Shown in pieces: positions 1 to 12,300 of a stretch of DNA of 64,000 nucleotides. The notes under the pieces were generated by a model. The model was not told the DNA's origin. It was given only the letters and a program-made list of their open reading frames with translations, and did no database searches. A program made the position numbers and the translations under genes. The stretch is from contig MCGE01000036.1 of assembly GCA_002105175.1 (NCBI GenBank), forward strand, positions 347,755-411,754, given 5' to 3'. Source of the DNA: Absidia repens (Eukaryota; Mucoromycota; Mucoromycetes; Mucorales; Cunninghamellaceae). Numbering within the stretch: position 1 is the first letter of the stretch; each line of letters starts with the position of its first letter.

Positions 1-312
1 GGGTGATAGGAGTATAGTGGTGTTGGGAGGTAAAAGAGGATGGAGCAAGGAAAGAGGGAAGAGGACAAGAGACAGGCAGGAGGAAAAGTTGGGTGTGAGG
101 GGGGAATGGGGATGAAAAGACTAATTTTTTTTTGAGCATTTTATTTTCAAAGGATTCCGTATATTGATCAACTATTATCAGCATAGAAAGGCTAGGTCAA
201 TGTAGATACAAAAAATACATCCATCTAAAATTATGATCACAGAGCCTCGGCCTGCGTGCACAGGATGGCATTATTAAGGGCACATGCACGTATCCTGCGT
301 GTAATGAGCGAT
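1..312. other. Non-coding flank, no gene seen
   Basis: The first 120 bases are purine-rich (G/A), followed by AT-rich sequence. No open frame, RNA gene or recognisable repeat was found before the LTR-like repeat that starts at 313. Confidence 0.4.
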
Positions 313-611
313 TGTAATATTTGATAGAAAATAAGAAGACGTTATAAAAAATAAGTGATATAGCAGATATGGTTTTTATTGAATAGAATGAGGAAAGGTT
401 TTTATAATAAAATGGGGAAAAGTAGGCTGTGCTAGTTGTGGCTGTGGATATGGTCGAAGAATGGTAACTTGGGGCTATGGGAAGTTGGTTATCTGTAGAT
501 ATAAGTGCATATGCCTAAGTAGTGGATACTTGAGGCTGTGTCTTATACCTGTATAGGAATGACAAGTGTGATAGTGTGGGAAATGATTAGTGACAGATGA
601 CAAATACGACA
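313..611. repeat. Solo LTR, family A (copy 1)
   Basis: This 299-bp unit starts TGTAATATTTGAT and ends AAATACGACA, i.e. TG...CA ends. It matches the LTRs that flank the chromovirus at 8930-14601, and further copies lie at 8330, 20752, 42206 and 52351. No matching 5-bp TSD was seen (GCGAT on the left, CGGAT on the right), so it may be old or have recombined. Confidence 0.8.
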
Positions 612-1200
612 CGGATCACTAAAAGGGATCTCTAAGAGGGATCTGCAAAGTTATGACGTTTAGACGCACATCAATGAAGTAAAGACAAGTTTTATTGAAG
701 CAAACATATGTTTTATTGAAAATAACAGACAGACTAAGCTAATCAAGACATTTGTTATATTATAGAATAAAATAGGACTTGTTATCAAGTATTGTGAAAC
801 TTTTGGATAATTCTTTATTTCTATTCAAATGTATTGTCTTATTTATACTGATGTGATGGTATGTGGTTATGTAAAAATAGGGGTGATGAATATGATAGGA
901 ATTTGTGTAGTGTGTGGTTCGGGGTCTGAATTACGTATTATGGAATGATCGCATATGCATGAACTAAGGTATAGGAATAAGTGTATAGATAAATATGAAT
1001 ATGTATATATGAAAAGGTATATGGTAGATGGAATGATAGGTGAATGTGTTGGTATACAACAACATTCCCCAAGATCCTAGAATCAAAATGAAAGGGTTTC
1101 CCCATGCATCTTGTAATCTCTTTTCTAAAACCCTTCTAAACTAGTCCTAACAGAAAGCCAAGGTCACCAGGTCCACAATGAGCCAAAAACAGTGAAGAAA
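612..1200. repeat. Dispersed repeat family M, copy 1, split by an LTR
   Basis: Bases 612-752 and 1062-1200 match the continuous copy at about 1700-2000 (shared words GGGATCTC, GAAGCAAACATATG and AGGGTTTCCCCATGCATC). The sequence is interrupted by a 309-bp LTR-like unit. Related but diverged copies lie near 27600-27800, 42775-42960 (opposite strand) and 51300-51530. The family is probably an old LTR or MITE; no coding capacity was seen. Confidence 0.65.
753..1061. repeat. Solo LTR, family N
   Basis: This 309-bp insertion in repeat M starts TGTTATATTATAG and ends GTATACAACA (TG...CA). It is flanked on both sides by ACATT, a 5-bp target-site duplication as made by retroviral-type integrases. 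A diverged copy in the other orientation is visible at about 58600-58770. Confidence 0.8.
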
Positions 1201-1399
1201 AAATGATTTTTCCTTTAAAAAAAAAAAGTGAAAGAAAGAGAAAGAGAGGGAGAAAATGGGGGATACCGCTTGAAAAAATAATTCAGCCGGAGCGGGGTTT
1301 GATTGTCAATCCCGTCACGAAAAAATCTGGAGGCACGTCAACAAAAAAAAATCTGGAAAGCCTACAGCTATAATAACCTGCATCTACGCTTCATTATAG

Positions 1400-1540
1400 C
1401 TTAAAACAGTAGAATAGCCTGTAGAATAATTTACCGTAATAGAATGGCTTGTATAATAGACTACCACAGTATAATAGTATGTAGAAAAGACTACCACAGC
1501 ATAATAATATGTAGATTAGTCTACCCCAGTAGAATAGCTT
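1400..1540. repeat. Minisatellite, about 31-bp unit, 4-5 copies
   Basis: Imperfect tandem copies of a unit resembling 'agaatagcctgtagaataat' followed by 'ctaccacagt' run from about 1400 to 1535. The copies differ at several positions. No coding frame is maintained. Confidence 0.6.
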
Positions 1541-1619
1541 TGTAACCCATTGTCCATTGCAAAATAAAAAACTTTTATTGAATCATGATAGTCAATTCTA
1601 TATTAAAAGGAAAAAAGAT

Positions 1620-2000
1620 GTGAATAGGAGCGGCTATTAGTAGTTGAGAGAGGCGCTAGTATAGAAGAATGGTGTTGAGGATGGAACGATGTACACATTA
1701 AAAAAGGGATCTCGAAAAGGGATCTCCAAACTTCTAATGAAGTTTAAAAGCACATCATTGAAGCAAATCACATTTTTTCAATCAAAGACATGATGTTTCT
1801 CAAGAAAAAACAAGATTTATTGAAGCAAACATATGTTTCATTGAAAAAAACAGACAAACTAAGCTAATCAGGACATTCCCCAAGATCCTAGAATCAAAAT
1901 GAAAGGGTTTCCCCATGCATCTTGTAATCTCTTTTCTAAAACCCTTCTAGACTAGTCCTAACAGAAAGCCAAGGTCACCAGGACCACAACAAGCCCAAAA
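1620..2000. repeat. Dispersed repeat family M, copy 2
   Basis: This is an uninterrupted copy of the repeat seen at 612-1200. It includes the paired GGGATCTC motifs near 1707 and the block around 1870-1990. Comparing the two copies is what defines the LTR N insertion in copy 1. Confidence 0.65.
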
Positions 2001-2292
2001 CAGTGAAGAGAAGTTGGCTCATTCCCGTTTATTTGTTGTTTTCTTTTTTTTTTCCATAAACAATCCAGGCTGGTGGCGGGGGCTAATTCAAACCCCGTCA
2101 AAAATATGGGGGTCACATCAACCATCTGGAGATCCTCAGATAGCTGGCAGGCTTTACAACCTGCAAAATCATCGTAAACGTCCGATATTTTCTTCTACGC
2201 TTTATAGAAAACGAACTACTGAACCGTTCAACTTCAAATTTTCCATGCATCTTCAGAACTATTATACAATAGTTTTTACCCGACAAACCAAC

Positions 2293-2634
2293 TGTCATAT
2301 TTGTCATTTGTCATCATCCACACATATCAGATACGGGTTTGTCCATCACGACCCAACAATTGTACCTCACACTGGCTATGTTTCACTTGGTCTACAATCA
2401 ATATCAAAGATTAATCATCCATCTATTCCATAATACACTATTTTATTCCCTCATCTCGAACTCTACCAATAATCCATTATCATCTACAATCATCTATCAT
2501 CATAGAAATTTATTATTCAGAACATCCGCTTCCCATACTTTTACTATAAAAACCCACTGTCATTTTATTTAATAAAAACCATATCTGTTATATCACTTAC
2601 TTGATTGACTCTATTACATACTCAAATTATTACA
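2293..2634 (-). repeat. LTR family B remnant
   Basis: This is the reverse complement of the 363-bp LTR B defined at 56758-57120, running from TGTCATATTTG at 2293 to ATTATTACA at 2634. No matching TSD was found. It abuts the 3' end of the decayed gag at 2640-4061, so the pol part of that element has been deleted or replaced here. Confidence 0.7.
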
Positions 2635-2639
2635 AACAC

Positions 2640-4061
2640 ACAGATCCTGGACTAATTCTTCACGGAGCTCTTGCTGGACCTCTTCCTTGATTCGAGCACG
2701 GTATGCAAGTCTTCCTTCACTGGTCGAGCATTCTTCATCTGAGAGGCTTTCTTCCACCTGTTCTTCTTCCTGGACTGGTGCCTTTTCTTCTGCATCCAGC
2801 CATGCGCATCTTGAATTCCCTATTGTGATGGTTACGATGATCCACATATTCCTGGCATTTATGCCCTGGTGTCCAGCTGTTCTAGCAGTGGAAGCATAAT
2901 CCTTCCCTGCGGCAACGTTGCTTTTCTTCCGATTCACCTGAGTAGTTCTTTCTTCTTAAATGCGTGGCTTCGATCTTGCCTTTGGTGAGTAGTTCGGATT
3001 CGACCACCTGCTTCCTGACGAGTATCTTCGTGATGACCAGCATACCCTCTGTTCTTGTTTCTTCGGGCAGTATCCTTTGATCCTTCTGCCGGATACCCTC
3101 TTCCGTTCATTCTGGGTTGAGTGGCATACCGACTGTTCCTAGATCCCCCAAAGCCCAAGATGTTTTTCTTACCGACACATAGGATGGGTGGTCTTAAGAC
3201 CACATCACATCCCATACTTGCATTTGTTTGCCGGATCTTGTCGGAGAATTCGCCATAGTAATCGTCCATAATTTGTAGTAAGATGTTACCATAAACCGTT
3301 GAATCCGGTGCACCAGCGTCACGCATACGCATGCGGAATCGATCAATGAAATCCACAGGGTCTTCTTCTTGCCTGGGCGTCATATTCATTAATTGTTGGA
3401 AATAAACGGGTTCCATCCTTTCGCCCTTGTATTTCTTCACGACCATTTGCTTGGCCTCGGACCAGGAGAGTTTCTTGCCCATGATGTTTTGTTGATACCA
3501 TGTCGTCTTGTCGTTGGAGTGCATCACCGCGCCAATAAAACAAGCTTCCCATTGCTTTTCCAAATCCAATCCGTTTTGATTAACCACGATCATTTCAAAA
3601 GTGGTCAAGAAACGGTCGATGTTTTCGTGCACGATATTACCTGCTTGTATGTCCACATCGCCAGGGAGCTGTAACAAAGGAATATTCTTGGGGATCACCA
3701 CTTTTTCATCCTGGCAATGCTTTTTCATCTGATTGCGTTGCTTTGTCATCGCTTCCAATTGCTCACGCAAATTCATAGCTTTCACACGCAGTTCATTCCA
3801 ACGTTGCTGATTACCTTCGTCGTTCACCATGCTGTTCGCTTCAGCCAATGTATTCGCATAGGCTTTCCTTGTTACCGCAATGCTTTCGTCCAGCAGAGTC
3901 AGCAAGCCTTCTTCCGAGACATCATCCTTGCCGTCGTTGGAAAGATCATCCGCTTTCACTTCATCAGTTACCAAGTTGCTTTGATCGCATTCCATTTCTT
4001 CATATGGAGTCACAGCTTCTACTTCTTGAGCTGCTTTTTTTTCTTGAATAGAGTAAACCAT
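2640..4061 (-). pseudogene. Degenerate retrotransposon Gag (family C)
   Basis: An open frame from ATG at 4061 down to 2934 encodes a 375-aa capsid-like protein. Its first 120 residues are acidic with coiled-coil character, followed by a Gag-type core (about residues 125-280) with spaced aromatic residues such as WYQQN and DFIDRFRMRMRD. Beyond a frameshift near 2935 the sequence continues as a zinc knuckle of the form CFHC...GHKC, but with an in-frame stop between its cysteines. No protease or reverse transcriptase follows. An LTR-like unit lies 27 bp upstream (4088-4361). A second, broken copy of the same gag is at 26611-28740. Gag would form the particle that packages the element's RNA. It is a dead copy: frameshift, stop and missing pol. 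Family placement as Ty3/gypsy-like is inferred from the knuckle and layout. Confidence 0.75.
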
Positions 4062-4087
4062 AATAGTAAAAAGTTCGTTTAAAAAAA

Positions 4088-4361
4088 TGTAGTGGGGATA
4101 AAGTTTGTAATAAAATAAAATTAACGAGATTTCGATATGGTTTTATTTTGTGCTGACCATCCCGTTATTTATAAGAAAAGCGGTGTTCCTATTAGTAAGG
4201 TGAAACTAGTGCTTATTGTCATGATAACCCATCCGATGCTTTCTAATCAATGTTTAGGATTTATAATATCATGACTAATTATTCCAATAGTCGTTCCTTA
4301 ATCTGACTTTCATTAGCATATGAATACTCAGGTGGGTAGGTGTATTATTTCTGACACCACA
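4088..4361 (-). repeat. LTR family C (5' LTR of the decayed gag element)
   Basis: In minus orientation it starts TGTGGTGTCAG at 4361 and ends CCCCACTACA at 4088, just upstream of the gag start. The same LTR, split by later insertions, is found at 21388-21524 plus 26454-26586 in plus orientation, again directly upstream of gag. Its proximal part contains AATAAAACCATATC, a core shared with the other LTR families here. Confidence 0.75.
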
Positions 4362-4689
4362 AGGTCCTATGACTGCTACTATACGTAACGGTAAAGTGAA
4401 ATAAGCCGAATCAAGTCTATAGAATAGTAAGAAAAAAATAGTGCATTTTATTCGTACCACCTAAATATGCTACTGTATGTTTGTAAACCTCCTGTTAATG
4501 CCATTTTCTGACAATTTGCGTATAGAAAGGAGTCCATACAGTATTAATATACAAAGTTCATACAGTTTTTTCTTGAAAAAAAAAATAAGGTTTATAATTC
4601 GGTTTTGCAATATCAATGATACATACGTTTTAAGATCGGACATTACTGTTTGTTGTAAATATGGTTTTGTGTAAAATAAAAATGAGATG

Positions 4690-5107
4690 AGAAAGTTGAT
4701 AAGCTTTATTTGATATAAATCAAACATCCTTTTATAAGAATGTGATCATGATATGAAACAGTATAACTATTACTACGGTTTGATATAATAAATGGGTTTC
4801 TTTACATGAAAAAGTGAAATCAGATCATGACACCCATACAGTATATGATCTGAGCCCTTGCATTGTAGCGCTGTATTTGAATTTATTTTTATCTCACTTG
4901 CATTGTGCCTGATTTACATCAATGTCACACTTTATTTTATTTTATTACTACATTCATATGCAAAGTACAACAACTGGATTTAAATTTATTTTTTATCTCA
5001 CTTGCATTGTGCCTGATTCACATCAGTGTCACAGTTTATTGCTACATTTATACAGTATGTACTATATAATACAACGATGCTATTATAGTGACAATCAGCA
5101 AAAGTGA
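4690..5107 (-). repeat. LTR-like repeat family G, copy a
   Basis: It matches, in reverse, the repeat at 15083-15215/19162-19290 and 21183-21387 (shared words TTGCATTGTGCCTGATT and TCAGATCATGACACC). An internal segment with TATCTCACTTGCATTGTGCC occurs twice. The flanking 5080-5115 stretch also matches sequence next to the 15-kb copy, so the unit may extend beyond the LTR. Confidence 0.55.
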
Positions 5108-5120
5108 AGCGTTAAAATAT

Positions 5121-6302
5121 GGGAATTGCTCCATTTCAGAGGATTTTCAGAGGATTTTCAGAGGGTTTTCAGAGGAATTTCAGAGGATTTTTCAGAGACC
5201 GTCCCGTACCACCTTTATTGTATCGCCGATAACTACCAGATTAAACAAGCTTTGTGACATTAGCGATATAAAAAATTGGCATTGTTTATTCAATAGAGTA
5301 ATGCTTTAAAAAAATAAAAATAAAAATCATGATTATCATTTTCGTTTTGGAATAAAATTTGTTTGGCATATATTTTCCTCATGACGGACTTTTTGGTAAT
5401 AGTGCTTGATGATCGTTTTTGTCTTAATGGTTGTTAGTGGTGGCGTTGCTTTTTGATAAAGATGAGTTAGTAGTAAAGGTGTCGGTGGTGATGGTGCTAA
5501 ATTCGATACTGAAGGAGGAGGCGGTGGAACCGATGGCAAAGTTTATGTTTCAATTGGTGATTCCAATGTAGACGGTGGTGATTATAATGGTTTTTTTGAC
5601 AGATCTTTCAATAGACGTTTTGAAAGTCCTGATAATTGGTACTGCTCAGGTGAGTCAATCTGCTGAAAAAAAGGAAGCATATATGCTGTTTGTCATTTTT
5701 CCATCCAAACTGAAAAATTACAAGTCGACCATCCTTTTATGCCTATCATCTACTTTGTAAATTTTGTCGCCAATTTACATGATCGTTTAAAAATGCCAAC
5801 TAGCAGGTTCCATAGCCATGATCCGACCATAAATCATGTAATCTTGTTCTATGATACTGTCCTTACTTATAATTTCTAGAAATAATTGCGTTGATCATTG
5901 TTGTCGTTGCTGTTCATATTATCGGATACAGTCAGAAGTAGTGTTGCATTGCAATACGTTTATTTGGTAGAATAAATCTTCAAGGAGAGGGTCAATGCTT
6001 TACATCCTGGACCATACTCCTTGATAAAGATAGATTTCTCCAATTGGAAGATGACTAGTCATAACAAATAGAAACAATAGCGCACCAAACAATATGGTAA
6101 AAAGAGGTAAAGAAGTAAGTGTCAATTTCTTTTTTATTGCTAATGTCACAAAGCTTGTTTAAATTGCTAATTACCGGTGATACAATAAAGGTGGTACGGG
6201 ACGGTCTCTGAAAAATCCTCTGAAAATCCTCTGAAATTCCTCTGAAAATCCTCTGAAAATCCTCTGAAGCCTCTGAAAATCCTCTGAAATGGAGCAATTC
6301 CC
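5121..6302. repeat. Inverted-repeat element P (arms about 160 bp)
   Basis: The left arm begins GGGAATTGCTCCATTTCAGA (5121) and the right arm ends with its reverse complement (6302). Both arms carry tandem runs of a short unit TTTTCAGAGGA followed by a shared block with CCGTCCCGTACCACC. The interior (5290-6100) has short open frames on both strands, including a proline-rich one on the minus strand (5336-5539) preserved in the neighbouring copy. No transposase was recognised and no clear TSD was found. It resembles a non-autonomous DNA transposon or fold-back element. Confidence 0.6.
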
Positions 6303-6868
6303 TTTTTCAGAGACCGTCCCGTACCACCTTTATTGTATCGCCGATAGCTACCAATTTAAACAAGCTTTGTTACATTAGCGATATAAAAAATTGGCATTGT
6401 TTATTCAATAGAGTAAAATAAAAATAAAAACCATGATTATCATTTTCGTTTTGGAATGAAATTTGTTTGGCGTATATTCTCCTCATGACGGACTTTTTGG
6501 TAACAGTGCTTGATGACCGTTTTGTCTTAGTGGTTGTTAGTGGTGGTGTTGCCTTTTGATAAAGGTGGGTTTCTAGTAAAGGTGTAGGTGGTGATGGTGC
6601 TAAATTCGATACTGAAGGAGGAGGCGGTGGAACTGATGGCAAAGTTTATGTTTCAATTGGTGATTCCAGTATAGACGGTGGTGGTTATAATGGTTTTTTA
6701 TACAGATCTTTCAATAGACGTTTTGAGAGTCCTGATAATTGGTACTGCTCAGATGAGTCAATCTGCTGAAAAAAAGGAAGCATATATGCTGTTTGTCATT
6801 TTCCCATCCAAACTGAGAAATTACAAGTCGACCATCCTTTTATGCCTATCATTTACTTTGTAAATTTT

Positions 6869-7608
6869 GTCGCCAATCCAAAGCTGAGTCCATCTAAACC
6901 AGGGCTACGGTGTGTTGGGGACGTGCGGATCGCTTGGTCTATGGTAAATATCTGTATTTTTTCAAGTAGCTCCTCACGTTGGGTTTGGTTAACTATGTTG
7001 TTTGTGTTGTATTTGTGATACCCAAACCTATTTCCCATCTTCCACATCTTTATTTATTTATACCCCGCTCCGCATTTCTTCTCTTTGACATTTTGACAGG
7101 TACTACCCTATTTTATTCATACTTCATCACCCGCTAAATTACTTCCCTAACTTCATTTCAGATTATCCCAATTCGTAACCATTTCATTATGACTCACTTA
7201 GCTATAGAAAAAGATATAAATATGACATGTTTGAATATTAAATAAAAAGAGTAACCAATTGTATCACTTATTTACCTTTGTGTTCATTTCAGTTTGGAGT
7301 AGTTGATAGCAGAGTCTGTACCACATGGGGGTCTTGCTGATCTGGAGAGTACAAGTGTTGGTAAAATTGTCGTGCCTGTTTAAGGATACCTGCTGGGCTA
7401 GTGTGGTAGGTGTTGTTAGTCGGGTCTCGTAGTCGATTAATGGTAACTTGTTGAGTCCTTGCTTTGAGCGTACGGAAGAAATACTTTGTGCTATTTTCCC
7501 CTTCTTCTGTCCATCTGGTGCTGGTGCGTACAATCATTCGTTCAATATTTACTTTGGTTAATCGAGCAATTTCCGCTTCGATCTTCTGTACTTGTTTTGA
7601 GGATCGTT
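6869..7608 (-). pseudogene. LINE (non-LTR retrotransposon) fragment, split by an LTR
   Basis: The minus-strand frame 7636-7297 encodes WTEEGENSTKYFF and then FYQHLYSP, the typical linker between the endonuclease and reverse transcriptase of Tad/I/L1-type LINEs. It continues across the solo LTR at 7005-7291 into 7004-6869 with SPGLDGLSF, the start of the RT domain. Removing the LTR plus one copy of its TSD rejoins the frame. Only about 150 residues remain; the endonuclease and RT catalytic box are missing, so it is a dead fragment. A separate YADD-box fragment of a LINE lies at 57259-57440. Confidence 0.75.
7005..7291. repeat. Solo LTR, family E, inserted in the LINE fragment
   Basis: This 287-bp unit starts TGTTGTATTTGTGATACCC and ends TGTTCATTTCA. 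It is flanked by GTTTG on both sides (7000-7004 and 7292-7296), a 5-bp TSD. A second copy lies at 28811-29109. Confidence 0.85.
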
Positions 7609-7700
7609 GTAGGTTCCATAGCCATGATCCGACCATAAATAATGTAATCTTGTTCTATGATACTGTACTTACTTATAATTTCTAGAAAATAATTGCGTTT

Positions 7701-8329
7701 GTGGAATAGCGTATATAAAGAAAAAAATAAAAAGTGGGACAGGTAGAATTAAGTGAGATTCTTGTATATGGTTTTTATTAATAAAAATGTCACTCTTTAT
7801 ATACTATATCTTATGTTTCATTGGAAATAGATATTACATGGGTTTATTGTTATTATTATTATTTTTTTATCATGATCATCATCTTTATTATAATCGTATG
7901 ATGGTCTGATATTAGGTGTATAATGATACGATTGATATTATTGCAAGGGTATTTTATTTTCTTTTATTTTATTTTATGAGACCTAATGATTTCATGAAGT
8001 GTTCTTTTCTTCCATCACAATGTTGCGTGATTATTTATTTTTATCATGCAGTGTTCCTAATCGGAATTTCAATTTCTTCAGGAACAGGTTTTATTTTTAT
8101 GCCATCATTTTTCATGTTGCGACAGTGTAAGGTAATGACCGTGGAAAAATGCGTCAACGAAGTAGTGTTTGAAGGGGCGGGTTGGGATTGCATGTACTAT
8201 GATCGCCGCAGCGTAGCAGTTTAGCTGTTAAATTTGGAAATGGTTTCTTCGTTCTCAAGCAATTCATGCCTGAGGTAGATGTCAAATGTAATCCCTTGAT
8301 CCACAACTATTTCCGATATTTGGGGATGT
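7701..8329. other. AT-rich LTR-like debris, no gene seen
   Basis: It starts TGTGGAATAGCG and contains TGGTTTTTATTAATAAAAATG, a core shared with the LTR families, so it probably includes an old LTR. Bases 8100-8325 may hold a short decayed coding fragment on the minus strand, with stops. No function was recognised. Confidence 0.35.
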
Positions 8330-8617
8330 TGTAATATTTGATAGAAATAATAAGAAGACGTTATAAAAATAAGTGATATAACAGATATGGTTTTTATTGA
8401 ATAAAATGAGGAAGGGTTTTTATAATAAAATGGGGAAAAGAAGGCTGTGCTAGTTGTGGCTGTGGATATGGTCGAAGAATGGTAATTTGAGGCTATGGAA
8501 AGTTGGTTATCTGTAGATATAAGTATATATGCCTAAGTAGTGGATACTCGAGGCTGTGTTTTATACCTGTATAGGAATGACAAGTATGATAGTGTGGGAA
8601 ATGATTAGTGACAGATG
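8330..8617. repeat. Solo LTR, family A (copy 2), 3' end lost
   Basis: It matches LTR A from TGTAATATTTGATAG but lacks the last roughly 12 bases (GACAAATACGACA replaced by TTTCCTACAG). It lies directly next to the LTR B insertion at 8634. Confidence 0.75.
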
Positions 8618-8929
8618 TTTCCTACAGTACGTGTGTAATAATTTGTAAAGGTAGAGTCAACCAAGTAAGTGATATAACAGATATGGTTTTTATTAAATAA
8701 AATGACAGTGGGTATTTATAGTAAAAGTATGGGAAGCGGATGTTGGAATAATAAATTTCTATGTGATAGTGGATTATTGGTAGAGTTCGAGATGAGGGAA
8801 TAAAATAGTGTATTGTAGAATAGATGGATGATTAATCTTTGATATTGATTGTAGACCAAGTGAAACATAGCCAGTGTGAGGTTATGCTGGAGAGTGACAA
8901 GGTACAATTATTGGGTCATGATGGATAAC

Positions 8930-9226
8930 TGTAATATTTGATAAAATAGAAGACGTTATAAAGAAATAAGTGATATAACAGATATGGTTTTTATTGAATG
9001 AAATGAGGAAGGGTTTTTATAATAAAATGGGAAAAAGAAGGCTGTGCTAGTTGTGGCTGTGGATATGGTCGAAGAATGGTAATATGAGGCTATGAGAAGT
9101 TGGTTATCTGTAGATATAAGTATATATGCCTAAGTAGTGGATACTCGAGGCTGTGTCTTATACCTGTATAGGAATGACAAGTGTGATAGTGTGGGAAATG
9201 ATTAGTGACAGATGACAAATACGACA
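8930..9226 (-). repeat. 3' LTR of the chromovirus (family A)
   Basis: 297 bp with TG...CA ends, identical by eye to 14305-14601. Read on the minus strand it contains TTATTATAAAAACCC (possible TATA region) and AATAAAAACCATATC (possible polyadenylation signal). Confidence 0.9.
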
Positions 9227-9240
9227 TCATCCCCTTCCAG
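9227..9240 (-). promoter_or_regulatory. Polypurine tract of the chromovirus
   Basis: Read on the minus strand, GGAAGGGGATGA directly precedes the 3' LTR. This is the position and composition expected for plus-strand priming by reverse transcriptase. Confidence 0.7.
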
Positions 9241-9374
9241 TTTGAATAAACGTTTTTTGAAAAGGATGTATTTGTGAAGTCGTGTGTGAAGAGATTTTTT
9301 TTTTTTTTTTTCTTTATGCCGATCTTCTCAGTCTCCTGATTTTCAAGTCGTCGGCATTGTTTTTGATTTTTTAC

Positions 9375-12300
9375 CTAGCGGGCTCTTTTATGTCCTCTAC
9401 TGGTATTTTTATCTTTTTCAATGTCCGTCCGCTTTCTTTTCAGTGCTGGGGTCGGTCGATTTATATTTTTGTTTCTTTCTTTGTTATTTTTTTCTTTTTG
9501 ATCGGTGTCTTGTCGTCTTTTCCAATATATGTCAATTTCATCTTGTGCATTCATGTCTTGTGCCTTTATCCATTGATCATCTTCGGATGTATATCCTTTC
9601 CAACGAACTTTGTATTGACGTTGTCCAGGTGTTCCTTTGTGGTCTAGGATGGCTTCGATTTCATACTCGTCATCATAATGTTCATCGTGCGAAACGGATT
9701 TCAACTCTGATGGAACGTAGTTACGAGAAGCTAGTGCACCTGTCATGTCTTTTAGAACGTAAGTACCGTTTGTTGTTTTTTGCATGACTTCAAATGGACC
9801 GTCGTATAATGGAGCTGATTTATTTTTTCTTGTAGGGATTTTTGCGACTACGAAGCTACCAACGGGAAAGTCAACAATACGGTGTATTTTATCGAATGCT
9901 TCCTTTTGTGAATCTATTACTAGTTGTGTACGCTCTTTGATTGCCGGAAATACAACATCTGCCATATATTCGAGTCGTTTTACCAATTCTTCATAGCTCA
10001 TGGGTTTTAGAGTGGCAGTGTTGGTTTGTGGATCACCGGTAAGCGTGGGTTTATTCATATGTCGTGCGAACATCAAAGAGAATGGGGGTGTTTGAAGACG
10101 TTTTGAAATCTTGTTATTCATTACCAATTGTGCATTAGGTACGTACCAGTCCCAGTCTTGTCTAGTTCCTTGGCTTTCTTTGTTTATTATTGTTTTGGCT
10201 ACTTGGACGTATCGTTCAGCAAGACCATTTCCTCTTGGATGATATGGCGTGGAAAACCTACGATCGATTCCCATAGTCTTGTGTAATGCTGTGTCGAGCT
10301 TGTTTTTGAACTCGGTGCCGTTGTCCGATTGTATGATTCTTGGATAGCCGAAATCGCCAAATACTTTGATCAACGTATGAATAAGTGTGTCTGCCTTTTT
10401 GTCAGGTAATGCGCGTAGAATTGTGAATCGTGTGCAAACGTCAACCATTACTAATAACCATGTATTTCCTTGTGTAGAAACTTTGAATGGTCCAGCTAGA
10501 TCGATAGCCCAATGGTCGGTTGGTAGATATGCATGTACTGGTCTCAAGGGATTGTAGCCTCTTTTTCCTATATTGTATTTTTGGCAAGGTGGGCATTTTT
10601 GGACAATGTCAAGTGCTTGTTTGTACATGTTGGTCCAGTGTAATCCTTCCTGATGTGCAGCTTTTACGATTGCTTCTGCTCCGAAATGTCCGTATTCATG
10701 TAGTCTTTGTAGAATGGATATATGTTCTGTTGTCGGAGGTGTAACGTAATTCATTTCCATGGATTGGATTGCGCGAAGATGGATGTCGTCTTCTGTGGTT
10801 TTATTTTTTATGGATGGATCCAGTTGTGCTTTGTGTTTATTGGCTTGAATGTGTGGTGTCTGATTACCCCCTGGGATTTCTTTGTGCGGTGTGGCAAGAC
10901 GTGACAAGAAATCAGGAAAAATATTCAAGGCTCCTGGTTTGTGTATGACGGTGAACGAATAGTCCAGGATGGTATCCAACCAGTTAATCATCATGGGTGA
11001 TGCGATCTTTTGTGTATGAATGTAAGTGAGGGCTCGATGGTCAGTGTACAATGTGAATGGATTACCCCAAAGATACTTATGAAACTTTTTTAGGGCAAAG
11101 ACAATTGCAAGCAGTTCCCTTTTGTTGGTGCTATAGTTACGCTCAGAGGTGGACAATGATCTGGCCATGTATCCTATGAAACGTTCTTTCCCATGGATGA
11201 TTTGGTACAAGGCGGCACCGATGCCGTAGTTGGAGGCATCTGTGGCTACATAAAAGGGTTGATTCAAGTCTGGAAAATGAAGTAAGGTATCCCTTTTTAG
11301 TTGTGTCTTGATCAGTTCGAAATGCTTTTGATGTACTGATGTCCAATCTTTATCTGTGATTTGATTATAGTTGCGTAATGCATCAAGTGGACTGGTGAGC
11401 GTGGCAACGCCAGCAAGATGGTTACGGAAATAGTTTACGATACCGAGGAATTGTTGCATTGCTTTGCCGGAGGTAGGTCTGTTCCATTCAAGAACATTGC
11501 AAACCTTTCGTGGATCAAGATCATAGCCGTCTTTGGAAACGCAGAAACCAAGTAGGAATACAGCTGTTTGGGCCCAATGGCATTTTTTGGGATTCAAGAT
11601 CAGATTTACTTCGGTCAGCTTTGTGATAGCGATGGCAACATGCTTGGTGTGTGATTCCATGTTGTCTGAGAACACTACAACGTCGTCAATGAAGGTGTGT
11701 ACAAAAGGTAAGCCTTGGAAAACTTCATTCATAACTCGTTGGAATTTAGCTGAAAGAGTTTTCAGTCCAAATGGTGCTCCTTGGAACATGTACTGACGTC
11801 CTTTATTTGTGAACGTAGTTTTATGTTGGTCTTCTGGATGTATTTGGAAACGGTGGAATGCGCTTTTCAAGTCCAGTGTGGTGAAGACAGCGGCTCCATG
11901 CATGGATTCAAAGATGTCTTTTATCAAAGGTAAGGGATATACATCGTCCTTCAAGTGTTTATTGATGTGACGTGGATCGAGGCAAGGTCGCCGACCAGTA
12001 ACAAAACCTTTTTCATCTTTTTTAGGTGCTAGTGTTAGCGGACTGTTCCATGTAGTATCAATTGGAGCATCAACGATCGTGCCATCAGCAAGCCATTGTT
12101 TTACAGCTTCGTCGACGAGTGGCTGTAACGTGACGGGGATTGGGTACTGACGATGATTAGTGCGATCGGTTGGCATGTCAGGTGTATCTAGTCTGACCAT
12201 TGATGTAGGTAAGGTACAGAAAGATGTGATTGGTATTTTTTGATTTTCATCAGCTAACGGTAATATTTTGTTTAGGAAGTCTTTTCGCTCCGTGGCAGTA

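Larger units (their letters stand above)
6304..7700. repeat. Second, interrupted copy of the P interior
   Basis: Bases 6304-6868 repeat 5190-5780 in direct orientation, and 7609-7700 repeat 5803-5890. Between them lies LINE-like coding sequence that is absent from copy 1, so copy 1 has probably lost it. The two copies keep the same proline-rich minus-strand frame (6370-6642). Confidence 0.6.

Noticed and set aside
2014..2572. Plus-strand ORFs of 139 and 77 aa
   Set aside because: They lie within and across LTR B and repeat M; composition is that of AT-rich repeats and no motif was seen.
9282..9787. Plus-strand hydrophobic frames opposite the chromovirus
   Set aside because: They are antisense shadows of the chromodomain/integrase coding region.
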